A stretch of DNA of 64,000 bases, taken from contig OZ260079.1 of the NCBI GenBank assembly GCA_965284365.1, positions 2,790,001-2,854,000 on the forward strand. Reading direction: 5' to 3'. The position numbers were made by a program, and so were the translations under genes. A model generated the notes under the pieces. It was given only the letters and a program-made list of their open reading frames with translations. It was not told the DNA's origin and did not search any database. Shown here piece by piece: positions 9,187-17,390 of this stretch; within the stretch, counting starts at the first letter, position 1; every line of letters begins with the position of its first letter. This DNA comes from Phragmitibacter sp965284365 (GTDB lineage: Bacteria; Verrucomicrobiota; Verrucomicrobiia; Verrucomicrobiales; Verrucomicrobiaceae).

Positions 9187-11625
9187 TCACTCGCGCTGCT
9201 GCTTCAGGAAAATGAATGAGGCCAGAAAGCCGCCCATTCCCCAGATCATCAGCATGATGACAGCTTTCCATGCCGGGGCACTCCAGGCATAGACCGCACC
9301 CAGCCGGAAACTGGGAGGATTTTCGGGATCCCAATCCACCTCCTTCACACGAGGAGGCTGCCCGCGTGTCTCGCTATACATGGCGGGCTCATTCAGGATC
9401 ACGCGAGTCTGTGTGGCGGGATTGAGCCACACACTCATCGACCGCAGAGCAGCGCTTAAATTCTCGAAGGATGTGACGAGACCTGCCTTGTCCATGTCAT
9501 CAAAGTTCGAAATCGGCTTTCCCCAAAGCAGGCTCGTATCCACGATGCGCTGGGAGGCGAAGCCTGGGAAGAAGCGGCTGATGATGCGTGGCGTGGCGTG
9601 CTGCTCCCAGTCCTTGAGTGAGAAGACATAGCCGGAAAACAGAATCTGCGGGATCGTCAGGATGGGAACCAGCAACACGGCCTGAAGAACGTTCCTCGCC
9701 CAAGCCGAGATCAACAGACCGAGCCCGGTGGCTGCGAAGGAAGTGCAGCCGAGCGCAACGAGTTGCCAAAGGAATGCCCCCTGCAGATCACCCCCCAGCT
9801 TCAAGGTGAGGAACAACACCAGCGCCTGCACCAGCGAAAGCGCCCACAGCCACGCTGACTTCGCCAGCAGGTAAGACCTCACGCGCAATCCTGAGAAGCG
9901 TTCCCGCTCAAAGATGGCACGCTCTCTTACTACTTCCGGAGCCGCCTGACCGCAGGCCATCCAAAAGGTGGCAATACAGGCGAGGAAGAGCTTTGTAGCA
10001 GTCTGACTTTCACTGCCCGCTGCCGCGATATTCAGTAGCAGCCCGATCACCACCGGCTGGGCGAAAAGCAGCCACAAATTTTTCCGGTCCGCCCGCAAGA
10101 TATCCCACTGCCGCTTCAGGAGTACGGGAATGGCTGGCCGCCGTGTCTCCCGGGGACGGGGTGGGGGATTGACCGGCTCCGGCGGTGGCTTGGGAGCAGC
10201 GGCGGGCAGATGGAACTTCTCCTCGTAAGTCTTCCGCCACTCACTGGGAACCTGTTGCCGCAGGCGAGGATAGATTTCCGCAAGCTCCCGCGTGCCAAAG
10301 AACTCACTGGCCGCACTCGGACGGCCACGGAAGACAGTTGTGCCTGGCTCGCCTTTTTGCGCGGCGGCGGAGACGATCTCCACACTGTCCATCAGGTAGG
10401 TGTTCTCCATCAGGTGCGTCGCGCAGACAACGGTACAGCCTGTGGTAGTCAGATCTCGAAGCTGGCGCATGAGCAGCGTCTCGGCCTCAGGGTCCAGGCC
10501 GGAAGTCGGTTCGTCCAGCAATAGCATGGGCGGCTGGCTCAGCATCTCCACGGCAACACTCAGACGCTTGAGCTGCCCGCCAGAGAGGTTCCGGGCAGGC
10601 ACATCGAGGTGCGCGGAAAGCCCCAGCCGTTCCGCCAACTGGCTGATCAGTTTCAGGATCTCCAACCACGGCGCGCGGGCAGGCAGTCGCAGAGCAGCGG
10701 CATATTGCAGAGCCTGCCGCCCGGTCAGATCCAGATGCACAATCTCCTTCTGCGGCACGTAGCCGAAGTAGCTGGTGACATCACCCAGCCGGGACGAAGG
10801 AGTCTTGTTGAGGAAAATCTCCCCACCACTCAGCGGATTAAGGCCGCACAATGCGCGTAGGAGGGTCGTTTTGCCCGCGCCGCTGGGGCCGATGATGCCT
10901 ACAAACTCACGAGCGCCTGCCTCAAAACCGGCATCGCGCAGCAGGCATTTCCCCTGGCGGGAGACGACCTCCAAGCGCTGCGCCGTCAACGCGCATGCGG
11001 CATCTCCAGGAATGCGCCGCAGCGCCCAGCCGGAAAAGACGAACGTATGCTCTTCACCAAAGTCCAGCCGGTCCCCCATGTAGAGACGATGCCGTTCAAA
11101 GAACCGGCCATTGGCCAGGAGGCCGGAACCACCCTTGTCCACAATGGTAAAGCCCTGGTCATCCTGCTGCATGATGGCATGCACTGGCAGCAAGGTGTCG
11201 TCGTCCAGCAGCACATCCGCGTCTTCGCTACTGCCGAAGGTAATACCATCCTGCAGCGTGATCTCCTCGACCGTCTGCCCTCGAAAGACCACGGTGGGCG
11301 CTCCCGTGAATCCCACGGTGCTTTTGGGCGAGGCGAAGTTAAACAGGAAATCTCCAATGCGCAGGGTATCCCCATCGCGCAGCGTGGCCTGGCGGATGAC
11401 CGCATCGCGCACCTTGAGCTCCAGCGTCCCGCTGACGTTTTCCACCGAGGTGCGCCGTCCGTCCCAAATGACCTGGGCGTGACGCGGCGCCACGGAAGGG
11501 TGGGGGATGCGAAACTGGGCATCCCGTGCAGAGCCGATGACGAAAGGCTGGCCCAGCACGAGCGCCTTGGTCAGCCGCGTACCGCCAGAAAGCGTGAGCG
11601 TGGGTGCCGTCGTGGTGGTGGCCAT
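9187..11625 (-). CDS. FHA-FHA-ABC transporter fusion (ABCG-like, ATPase plus permease)
   Basis: An 812-residue half-transporter. Two forkhead-associated domains lie at about 28-95 (GSARDAQFRIPHPSVAPRHA) and 128-195 (GSSEDADVLLDDDTLLPVHA). The ATPase has Walker A GPSGAGKTT (246-254), signature LSGGQ (347-351) and Walker B MLLLDEP (367-373). An ABC-2 type permease with about six membrane segments fills residues 520-810. The order ATPase then permease matches ABCG-type exporters. FHA domains bind phosphothreonine peptides, so a Ser/Thr kinase may regulate it; none is in this window. The substrate is unknown. It lies 36 bp after pyrG. Confidence 0.87.
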   Translation of the reverse strand: MATTTTAPTLTLSGGTRLTKALVLGQPFVIGSARDAQFRIPHPSVAPRHAQVIWDGRRTSVENVSGTLELKVRDAVIRQATLRDGDTLRIGDFLFNFASPKSTVGFTGAPTVVFRGQTVEEITLQDGITFGSSEDADVLLDDDTLLPVHAIMQQDDQGFTIVDKGGSGLLANGRFFERHRLYMGDRLDFGEEHTFVFSGWALRRIPGDAACALTAQRLEVVSRQGKCLLRDAGFEAGAREFVGIIGPSGAGKTTLLRALCGLNPLSGGEIFLNKTPSSRLGDVTSYFGYVPQKEIVHLDLTGRQALQYAAALRLPARAPWLEILKLISQLAERLGLSAHLDVPARNLSGGQLKRLSVAVEMLSQPPMLLLDEPTSGLDPEAETLLMRQLRDLTTTGCTVVCATHLMENTYLMDSVEIVSAAAQKGEPGTTVFRGRPSAASEFFGTRELAEIYPRLRQQVPSEWRKTYEEKFHLPAAAPKPPPEPVNPPPRPRETRRPAIPVLLKRQWDILRADRKNLWLLFAQPVVIGLLLNIAAAGSESQTATKLFLACIATFWMACGQAAPEVVRERAIFERERFSGLRVRSYLLAKSAWLWALSLVQALVLFLTLKLGGDLQGAFLWQLVALGCTSFAATGLGLLISAWARNVLQAVLLVPILTIPQILFSGYVFSLKDWEQHATPRIISRFFPGFASQRIVDTSLLWGKPISNFDDMDKAGLVTSFENLSAALRSMSVWLNPATQTRVILNEPAMYSETRGQPPRVKEVDWDPENPPSFRLGAVYAWSAPAWKAVIMLMIWGMGGFLASFIFLKQQRE

Positions 11626-11661
11626 GCGTGCAAGCTCGCCCAGAGCTCTGGTTCAATCACC

Positions 11662-13275
11662 CTATTTTCCAGCCAGATAATGGTGCTCCAACGCCGCGGA
11701 AACCAAGCCAGCGAAGAGAGGATGCGGGTGATTGGGTTTCGAAAGGAATTCCGGGTGGTACTGACACGCCATGAAGAAGGGGTGATCATTCAGTTCGATC
11801 ACCTCTGCCAGCAGCCCATCGGGTGAGTTTCCACTGATGACCAAGCCAGCCTTCTCCAAGTCCTCCTTGAACGCGGAGTTGAACTCATACCGGTGCCGAT
11901 GCCGCTCCGTGATGGTCGCGCTGTGATAGAGGTTATAAGCCTTCGATCCAGGGACCAAATCCGTGACCCAGGTGCCCAGGCGCATGGAGCCGCCCTTCTG
12001 CGTGACATGCGCCTGCTCAGCCAGAAGGCTGATCACCGGGTGGGCCGTCTCTTTGTTGAATTCAGTGCTATTCGCATCCTGCCAGCCACAGAGATTGCGC
12101 GCCATCTCAATGATCGCGATCTGCATGCCCAGGCAGATGCCGAGATAGGGAATCTTCTTTTCACGCGCATACTGACAAGCTTTGATTTTGCCTTCCGTGC
12201 CACGATCGCCGAAGCCACCGGGGACCAGGATGCCCTGTAGGCCGTTCAGATAGCGTTCCGCGCCGAATTTCTCGATCTGCTCCGCGTCCACCCGCACGAC
12301 ATTCACCCGGGTGTCATTAGCGGCTCCGGCGTGGACGAGGGATTCATAGATGCTCTTGTACGCATCCTGCAGCTCAATGTACTTGCCAACAACTGCGATG
12401 CGGACCTGCTGGGTGGGATTGATAATGTGCTGGACGAACTTCCGCCAAAGCGTCAGGTCCGGCTGCTTCGTCTGTAAATGGAGGTGATCGCAAACCAGAT
12501 CATCCAGTTTCTCTTCATGCAGCTTTAGAGGCACCTCATAAATGGTGTGCTCCACGTCTGCCGCCTCGATGACACACTCTGGCGCCACATTGCAAAAGAG
12601 CGCGATCTTGTCCCGTGAATCCTGATCCACCGGATGCTCGGCACGACAGAGGATGATGCCCGGAAAGATACCGATCTCCCGCAGCTTCGCGATGCTCTGC
12701 TGGGTTGGCTTCGTCTTCAGTTCGCCCGCCGCTTTGATAAACGGCACCAGCGTCACGTGAATGAAAAGCACATTGTCCCGCCCTACCTCCTGGCCGAACT
12801 GACGAATGGCCTCCATGAAAGGCAGGCCTTCGATGTCCCCCACGGTGCCGCCGATTTCCGTGATGATCACGTCAGGCTTCATCTCTTTCGCCACCTTGCG
12901 GATGCGATCTTTGATCTCATTGGTCACGTGCGGAATCACCTGCACGGTGCTGCCCAGGTACGCGCCACTGCGTTCCTTCGCCAGCACGGTCTCATAGACG
13001 CGGCCGCTGGTGAGGTTGTTCAGGCGGGAGAGGTTCGTGCTCGTAAACCGCTCGTAGTGTCCAAGATCGAGGTCGGTCTCCGCGCCGTCATCGAGCACAT
13101 AAACCTCCCCATGCTCAAAGGGGTTCATGGTACCCGGATCGATGTTCAGGTACGGATCGAACTTCTGGAGAATGACTTTCAGTCCCCGGTGCTCCAGCAG
13201 GGTGCCGAGCGAGGCTGCGGCCAGCCCCTTGCCTAGGGAACTGACAACGCCGCCGGTGACGAATATGTATTTCAT
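11662..13275 (-). CDS. pyrG: CTP synthase
   Basis: A 537-residue enzyme that aminates UTP to CTP with glutamine and ATP. The synthetase half starts MKYIFVTGGVVSSLGKG and contains GTVGDIEGLPFMEAIRQF. The C-terminal class I glutamine amidotransferase half has the catalytic Cys in YLGICLGMQ and the His-Glu pair in CQYHPEF. The frame is open upstream to 13374, but the ATG at 13275 begins the conserved N-terminus. It lies 70 bp after kdsB on the same strand; KdsB consumes CTP, so the pair makes sense as a unit. Confidence 0.97.
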   Translation of the reverse strand: MKYIFVTGGVVSSLGKGLAAASLGTLLEHRGLKVILQKFDPYLNIDPGTMNPFEHGEVYVLDDGAETDLDLGHYERFTSTNLSRLNNLTSGRVYETVLAKERSGAYLGSTVQVIPHVTNEIKDRIRKVAKEMKPDVIITEIGGTVGDIEGLPFMEAIRQFGQEVGRDNVLFIHVTLVPFIKAAGELKTKPTQQSIAKLREIGIFPGIILCRAEHPVDQDSRDKIALFCNVAPECVIEAADVEHTIYEVPLKLHEEKLDDLVCDHLHLQTKQPDLTLWRKFVQHIINPTQQVRIAVVGKYIELQDAYKSIYESLVHAGAANDTRVNVVRVDAEQIEKFGAERYLNGLQGILVPGGFGDRGTEGKIKACQYAREKKIPYLGICLGMQIAIIEMARNLCGWQDANSTEFNKETAHPVISLLAEQAHVTQKGGSMRLGTWVTDLVPGSKAYNLYHSATITERHRHRYEFNSAFKEDLEKAGLVISGNSPDGLLAEVIELNDHPFFMACQYHPEFLSKPNHPHPLFAGLVSAALEHHYLAGK

Positions 13276-13345
13276 GGTGTCGTGGGAAGGAATAGGAAGG
13301 GAAAGGGAATGGAAATGGTATTCTGAGAAAGCCGGAAAAGAAGGA

Positions 13346-14122
13346 TTACGGACGAGCTGAGATGAGGGACTCAACGGCCTGAGCCTGCTCCAGGGTGTCG
13401 ACGCCGGGGGAGATATCCTGTGTCAGCGCCACGCGGATGCGTGCGCCGTTCTCCAGCGCCCGGAGCTGCTCAAGCGACTCCGCCCGCTCCAGAAGGGAAG
13501 GCGGCCAGGCTACGAACTGAAACAGGAAATGCCGTTGAAAACCGTAAATGCCCAGATGCCGGTAAGGCACGATGCCGGAGTCTGGGTTGCGCAGATGGGG
13601 AATCGCTGAGCGGGAAAAGTATAAGGCGTTGCCCTGCCAATCCAAGACCGTCTTTACTACGTTCGGGTCATGCAAAAGTTCCGCCTCCAAGATCGGCGCT
13701 GCTGCCGTGATCATGGGGAGGGCAGGCTCCTCCACCAGCGTCTCTGCCAGTTCATCAATGAGCGTAGGCGAAATGAGCGGCTCATCGCCCTGCACATTGA
13801 TCACCACAGAGTGGTTCGGGAAAGATTTGGCTGTCTCCGCGGCGCGATCGGTGCCGCTCGGGTGGGCGGGATCCGTCATCACAGAAACGGCGTTGAAACG
13901 TCGCGCGGTGTTGGCGATGCGCAGGTCATCTGTAGCGATGACGACTTTGTCCACCTTGGTGCATTCCTGGCAGCGCTCCCACACATGCTGCACCAGCGGT
14001 TTGCCCGCGATGAGGTGTAGCGGCTTGCCTGGGAACCGGGTGGATCCCCAGCGCGCAGGAATGACAACGAGAACTTTAGGACGTGATGAGGACAAAGTGG
14101 CGCGGCGCGGTTCTATTTTCAT
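13346..14122 (-). CDS. kdsB: 3-deoxy-manno-octulosonate cytidylyltransferase (CMP-Kdo synthetase)
   Basis: A 258-residue enzyme that activates Kdo as CMP-Kdo for lipopolysaccharide inner core synthesis. The N-terminal nucleotide-binding motif is VVIPARWGSTRFPGKPL. Further family features are QHVWERCQ, IATDDLRI and VINVQGDEPLI. The ATG at 14122 is chosen; the open frame runs to 14233 but the extra 37 residues are not part of the family. It shows that the organism has a Kdo-containing outer membrane. Confidence 0.95.
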   Translation of the reverse strand: MKIEPRRATLSSSRPKVLVVIPARWGSTRFPGKPLHLIAGKPLVQHVWERCQECTKVDKVVIATDDLRIANTARRFNAVSVMTDPAHPSGTDRAAETAKSFPNHSVVINVQGDEPLISPTLIDELAETLVEEPALPMITAAAPILEAELLHDPNVVKTVLDWQGNALYFSRSAIPHLRNPDSGIVPYRHLGIYGFQRHFLFQFVAWPPSLLERAESLEQLRALENGARIRVALTQDISPGVDTLEQAQAVESLISARP

Positions 14123-14385
14123 GCCGCGAAAGGGCAGGACAGGCAAATCCTTTTCCACGGGAAAAAGCTGACACACGGACTGACCAGAATTTCCATCCCT
14201 GTCAACTATGGTGGAGAGCGCCAATCGGAGCAAATCCTTTGGGGAATCGGTAGCGTTCGAGAGAAAAATCCAATGGGTTGGCGGTTCCGAGGGGCAATGA
14301 GGAGGGAGGCAAGCCGTTCCTCAAGAAGCGCTTGCCACACGCGCGCGGTTCCGCCACCGTGGGTGACTCAATCTGAATCTGTTTT

Positions 14386-14538
14386 ATGTTTCGCACCTGG
14401 CCCTGGTGGATCACTCTCATCCTGCTGGCAGCTACCCTCGGCTGGTTCTGGCTGCTGGGCCGCGACCTTCATTTCAGCCGCGTGGACCCCGAAAAGCAGG
14501 ATAAACCGGACAAGCCTGCTGTGGTGAAGCCAAAGTGA
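14386..14538 (+). CDS. 50-residue single-pass membrane peptide
   Basis: A short open frame that starts MFRTWPWWITLILLAATLGW and continues FWLLGRDLHFSRVDPEKQDK, ending in a Lys/Pro-rich tail and a TGA. It has one Trp-rich transmembrane helix (about residues 5-25) and a charged C-terminus. Start, helix and stop make a complete small gene. It is divergent from kdsB by 263 bp and lies just upstream of the tRNA-Arg promoter. No family recognised. Confidence 0.5.
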   Translation: MFRTWPWWITLILLAATLGWFWLLGRDLHFSRVDPEKQDKPDKPAVVKPK

Positions 14539-14611
14539 TCGGGGTTATCGACCGCCATGACGCCGCCTTTACCGAAGCTCACTTTTTCGGCAGAAGGTTT
14601 CTGCCAAGTAT

Positions 14612-14639
14612 TTGACAATCCCGGTATTCTCACTAGAAT
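14612..14639 (+). promoter_or_regulatory. Sigma-70 promoter of tRNA-Arg
   Basis: A consensus -35 TTGACA (14612-14617) and a -10 TAGAAT (14634-14639) are separated by 16 bp. The tRNA begins 37 bp downstream of the -10 box, a usual distance for a stable RNA with a short leader. A perfect 7 bp hairpin (GGCAGAA-GGT-TTCTGCC, 14589-14605) precedes it. Confidence 0.75.
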
Positions 14640-14675
14640 CTCCTTCCCCTTGCACGACGAGGGGTGAAAAAACCA

Positions 14676-14749
14676 GCACCCATAGCTCAACGGATTAGAG
14701 CATCTGACTACGGATCAGAAGGTTTGAGGTTCGAATCCTCATGGGTGCG
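14676..14749 (+). tRNA. tRNA-Arg(ACG)
   Basis: A complete cloverleaf. The acceptor stem is GCACCCA (14676-14682) paired with TGGGTGC (14742-14748), with discriminator G at 14749. The anticodon stem is TCTGA/TCAGA (14703-14707 and 14715-14719), and the loop CTACGGA places anticodon ACG at 14710-14712. The T arm has GGTTCGAATCC. CCA is not encoded. The A of the anticodon should be edited to inosine. The DNA downstream looks decayed, as often seen at tRNA integration sites. Confidence 0.96.
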
Positions 14750-15153
14750 CTTTTGATACTGAGGGAGTTACGCTATTTGTTCATTTTCGCTAGCGCTGCG
14801 CTTGGACACTTTTTGGACATATTCCCGGCTCTATAGCGTAGTGCTGACAATTTCTTCATCTAAGGGTGTTGCTCGTGGCTTATTCCGAGGTGAACCGAAT
14901 TCACCTTGGTCGATCTACCAAAACTGGTGTGTCTGCGGCATCTACTGAAATATTAGTCACCAAGTGACCTACGGGTTTGGCGGGGCATTAGCTTCCTGTT
15001 CAAGCACAACATCGGGCGAGGATGTGCCAATTGTTGCCGAGTGCCGTCGCGGAACCCGACTAGGCGCAACCACACTACTATGAAGACAGTGCAGCCCATG
15101 AACTGGCTTTAGTCCTCATTGGGTGTCGCTACAGCCTTGCTCCCGAGTCATAG

Positions 15154-15267
15154 ATGAAGGCGATCGATACCACGCGACGCGGCCGGACAATCGTCATCTG
15201 CTCTACGGCAATTCTTGGGGCGTTTCTGCTGGCCGCGCTGTTAATCGTGAAGTTCCCGCTAAGCTGA
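15154..15267 (+). CDS. Possible 37-residue membrane peptide or truncated gene start
   Basis: Reads MKAIDTTRRGRTIVICSTAI followed by LGAFLLAALLIVKFPLS and TGA. The charged start plus one strong hydrophobic helix looks like a real signal anchor. It could be a small peptide or the surviving N-terminus of a longer membrane-anchored protein whose remainder is broken. No continuation in another frame was recognised. Confidence 0.25.
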   Translation: MKAIDTTRRGRTIVICSTAILGAFLLAALLIVKFPLS

Positions 15268-15732
15268 CTTCCAGATTCCCCGGTAAGAATTGGGAATGTT
15301 GCCTGGGTGAACTAAGTGGCAATGCACACAAGCGGCGATCGCGCTTACGAGCAGGCGTAGGCCGGTCACTGATCCAAGACGTATTCGACATTCGCCCTTT
15401 GGATGTGCAGATCTACCCACAGTTTGTGTAGCGGCCAAGCGGATTGCTCGACTGCCCCCCAAAGCGCGGCATCGTGGAAAGCTTTGGGGAGCACGGAATT
15501 CATGATAGCGGAGGGTCCAAGTCTCGGGTGAGAATTCCGAGTGAACGATCACGAAGCATGCGTGGGTCTGCTTGATGCACTGCGCATCCGTTGCGTAGGA
15601 CTCGCAGGGTTTTGTGATTGGCGCTTGCCAACAGGAAGCCGCATCGAACCGAGATAGCTGACGCCAGTAGACGCTCTTTTTATGACAAGCGATGCAGGGA
15701 ATCCGTAATCTGCCGTGCGATAATCTGAGCAT
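15259..15732 (-). pseudogene. ORF with two CxxCH haem motifs, possible decayed multihaem cytochrome
   Basis: A 157-codon open frame with CIACH near residue 13 (PCIACHKKSVYW) and CVHCH near 135 (ACVHCHLVHPGN), plus further Cys residues between. It has no signal peptide, its N-terminus is abrupt, and the part between the two motifs does not look like a normal cytochrome. It may be a fragment of a multihaem c-type cytochrome or a chance frame. It overlaps another short frame on the opposite strand. Confidence 0.25.
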
Positions 15733-15787
15733 CGGTCGATCAAGCGTTCATGCCTGCCGATCGGTCTTACTTCAACCGTTCATACTT

Positions 15788-16705
15788 ATGAAAATACTTG
15801 GTGGCACTGATTTCTCCAAGTCGGCCGAGGATGCTGTGGAAGTCGCCGCATGCCTGGCTGCAAAATCCAAACAGCCGCTAACTCTGGTGCATTGGGTGGC
15901 AGATTGGCTGGCCGCTCCCGACTACTCGGCCCCTCATCTACTGGACCAAGCAGCAAACGAAATTTTGGGTGAGGAGGTGAACCGCGTCTGCGAGCAGGGA
16001 CAAATGGTTGAAACCAGGGTTTTGCATGGCAGTGCAAGTGAAAATCTCATTTCTGTTGCAGGAGATGACACCTCATTGATCGTTCTCGGCGCCACAGGTA
16101 AAGGCGCATTTGCGCGGGCGATTCTTGGAAGTGTTGCAGAACATGTGGCTGAATCGGCGCGTGCACCCACCTTAATCGTGCATAACTCCATGCCCCTCCT
16201 GAGTTGGCTCCTGAATGACAGGCCCTTGAAGGTGCTTTGCGCAATAGATGTCTTCGAAGCAGAAAACGCGTTGCCAAAGAATGTTGTGGATTTGCTCCAG
16301 TGGGGAACCATCGAGCTCGTGTGCGCGCATTTCGTGCAAAAAGATCCATATCTCCTCTCAGCCGGGAATGTGCCGACGCCCGACGAAGACGAGATTCAGG
16401 CAATGCAATCAAAGGTCAGACAAACCTTCAAACAAGCAGGATTCTCCGGGCCTATAGCGGTTAAAGTGCGCCAATCTTATGAGAACCCGGCCTATGATCT
16501 GATGCCCATTGCAGACAATATGAAAGCTGATCTGATCGTCGTAGGCTCGCATCACAAGTCTCTTATACAGCGAGTGATGCATCCGTCGTTTTCAAGGCGG
16601 GTCATGTCACTTGCTACAACAAACGTACTCTGTGTAAGCGTTGTGGAGAACAAACTTAGCCTGACTGAGAAAAGTGCGGGAGATTTGCACGTTCAGGCTG
16701 CTTAA
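15788..16705 (+). CDS. Universal stress protein with two Usp domains (1 of 3)
   Basis: A 305-residue tandem UspA-type protein. Domain 1 (about 1-140) starts MKILGGTDFSKSAEDAVEVA and keeps the ATP-binding pattern G-2x-G-9x-G-S in GATGKGAFARAILGS. Domain 2 (about 150-290) has IVVGSHHKSLIQRVM and lacks that pattern. The ATG at 15788 matches the usual Usp start; the 32 upstream codons are not family-like. It is the first gene of the stress/oxygen cluster and is probably induced by energy or oxygen limitation, as Usp proteins elsewhere are (inference). Confidence 0.9.
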   Translation: MKILGGTDFSKSAEDAVEVAACLAAKSKQPLTLVHWVADWLAAPDYSAPHLLDQAANEILGEEVNRVCEQGQMVETRVLHGSASENLISVAGDDTSLIVLGATGKGAFARAILGSVAEHVAESARAPTLIVHNSMPLLSWLLNDRPLKVLCAIDVFEAENALPKNVVDLLQWGTIELVCAHFVQKDPYLLSAGNVPTPDEDEIQAMQSKVRQTFKQAGFSGPIAVKVRQSYENPAYDLMPIADNMKADLIVVGSHHKSLIQRVMHPSFSRRVMSLATTNVLCVSVVENKLSLTEKSAGDLHVQAA

Positions 16706-16753
16706 AATTTGGTTCGGATAGCCAATTGCAAGGTGGGCAACAAGAAGAGTCTG

Positions 16754-16772
16754 AAAGCTATCCAGCTTTTTT
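16754..16772 (+). terminator. Weak Rho-independent terminator candidate
   Basis: Stem AAAGCT (16754-16759), loop ATCC, stem AGCTTT (16764-16769), followed by three more T. It lies about 50 bp after the first stress-protein gene. The stem is short and AT-rich, so strength is doubtful. Confidence 0.35.
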
Positions 16773-16871
16773 AGAACGCGCAAAAATTGCCCGTAATTGA
16801 TCAAGCCCCGCGAGGCTATACGCTGCTGATGGGGTTAATATCCAGTAATAAACATCGCACTATTTTGCTCC

Positions 16872-17375
16872 ATGAATACAACCGCACTTGATCTCGAAGA
16901 CTGTCGTTACGAACTAGACGACGGCGAGGACGTTCTTGGGCTTGCGAAGAGCCTTATTAATGGGCATCACCCGGGAATTCTCGCTACAATGGACGAAGAG
17001 GGTAGACCGCAGATGCGGTGGATGTCCTCCCTTGAGGTGGACGAACTTCCTATGCTACGGACTTTGACAAATCCAAGTAGTCGAAAAGTGGCTCAGATCC
17101 AAGCGAACCCGAAAGTCAGCTGGATGTTTTTTAACAAGGATAAGAGCCTAATCCTCACCCTGCGCGGAGAGGCCCGCATCATTGATGAACCGGCTTCGCT
17201 TAAGGAAACCTGGCAAAAGGTCGTAGATCTGTCACTTACGTATTTCCTGGATCGGTATTCGCACAAGCTAGGGTTCGTCGTGATAGAGACTAAAATCGAT
17301 ACGGTGGAACTGAACTCTCCTACAAACGGAGTGCGCTTTGAGGTGCCGCCTATGGAGTTGGTGCATCTTCACTAG
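16872..17375 (+). CDS. Pyridoxamine 5'-phosphate oxidase-like FMN-binding stress protein
   Basis: A 167-residue protein of the PNPOx-like split-barrel fold, similar to general stress protein 26. Characteristic parts are GHHPGILATMDEEGRPQMRW, RTLTNPSSRKVAQIQANPKV and SWMFFNKDKSLILTLRGEAR. Such proteins bind FMN or F420 and may reduce or sense small molecules; the substrate is unknown. It sits between two universal stress proteins, 16 bp before the second, so it is probably co-transcribed with it. Usp plus PNPOx-like pairing is also typical of hypoxia regulons in other phyla. Confidence 0.85.
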   Translation: MNTTALDLEDCRYELDDGEDVLGLAKSLINGHHPGILATMDEEGRPQMRWMSSLEVDELPMLRTLTNPSSRKVAQIQANPKVSWMFFNKDKSLILTLRGEARIIDEPASLKETWQKVVDLSLTYFLDRYSHKLGFVVIETKIDTVELNSPTNGVRFEVPPMELVHLH

Positions 17376-17390
17376 CCTTTTCAAACCGAT

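Larger units (their letters stand above)
14750..15787. other. Gene-poor, probably decayed region after tRNA-Arg
   Basis: About 1 kb with no convincing intact gene. Short readings look like remnants. On the minus strand, 14768-14824 reads EYVQKVSKRSASENEQIA then stop, 18 bp from the tRNA end, which might be the tail of an integrase (weak). At 15154-15267 there is a 37-codon frame with one membrane helix. At 15259-15732 (minus) there is a frame with two CxxCH motifs. A small hairpin GTCAC-CAA-GTGAC lies at 14956-14968. The promoter of the first stress-protein gene must lie near the right end. Confidence 0.5.

Noticed and set aside
14589..14605. Perfect hairpin GGCAGAA-GGT-TTCTGCC as a terminator
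   Set aside because: No T-run follows on either strand; it lies just upstream of the tRNA promoter and has no clear role.
15123..15431. A 102-codon plus-strand frame in the gene-poor region
   Set aside because: Basic, low-complexity composition without motif; overlaps other short frames on both strands.
16797..16804. TTGATCAA as an FNR/FixK box
   Set aside because: The half-sites lack the 4 bp spacer of a true TTGAT-N4-ATCAA box.
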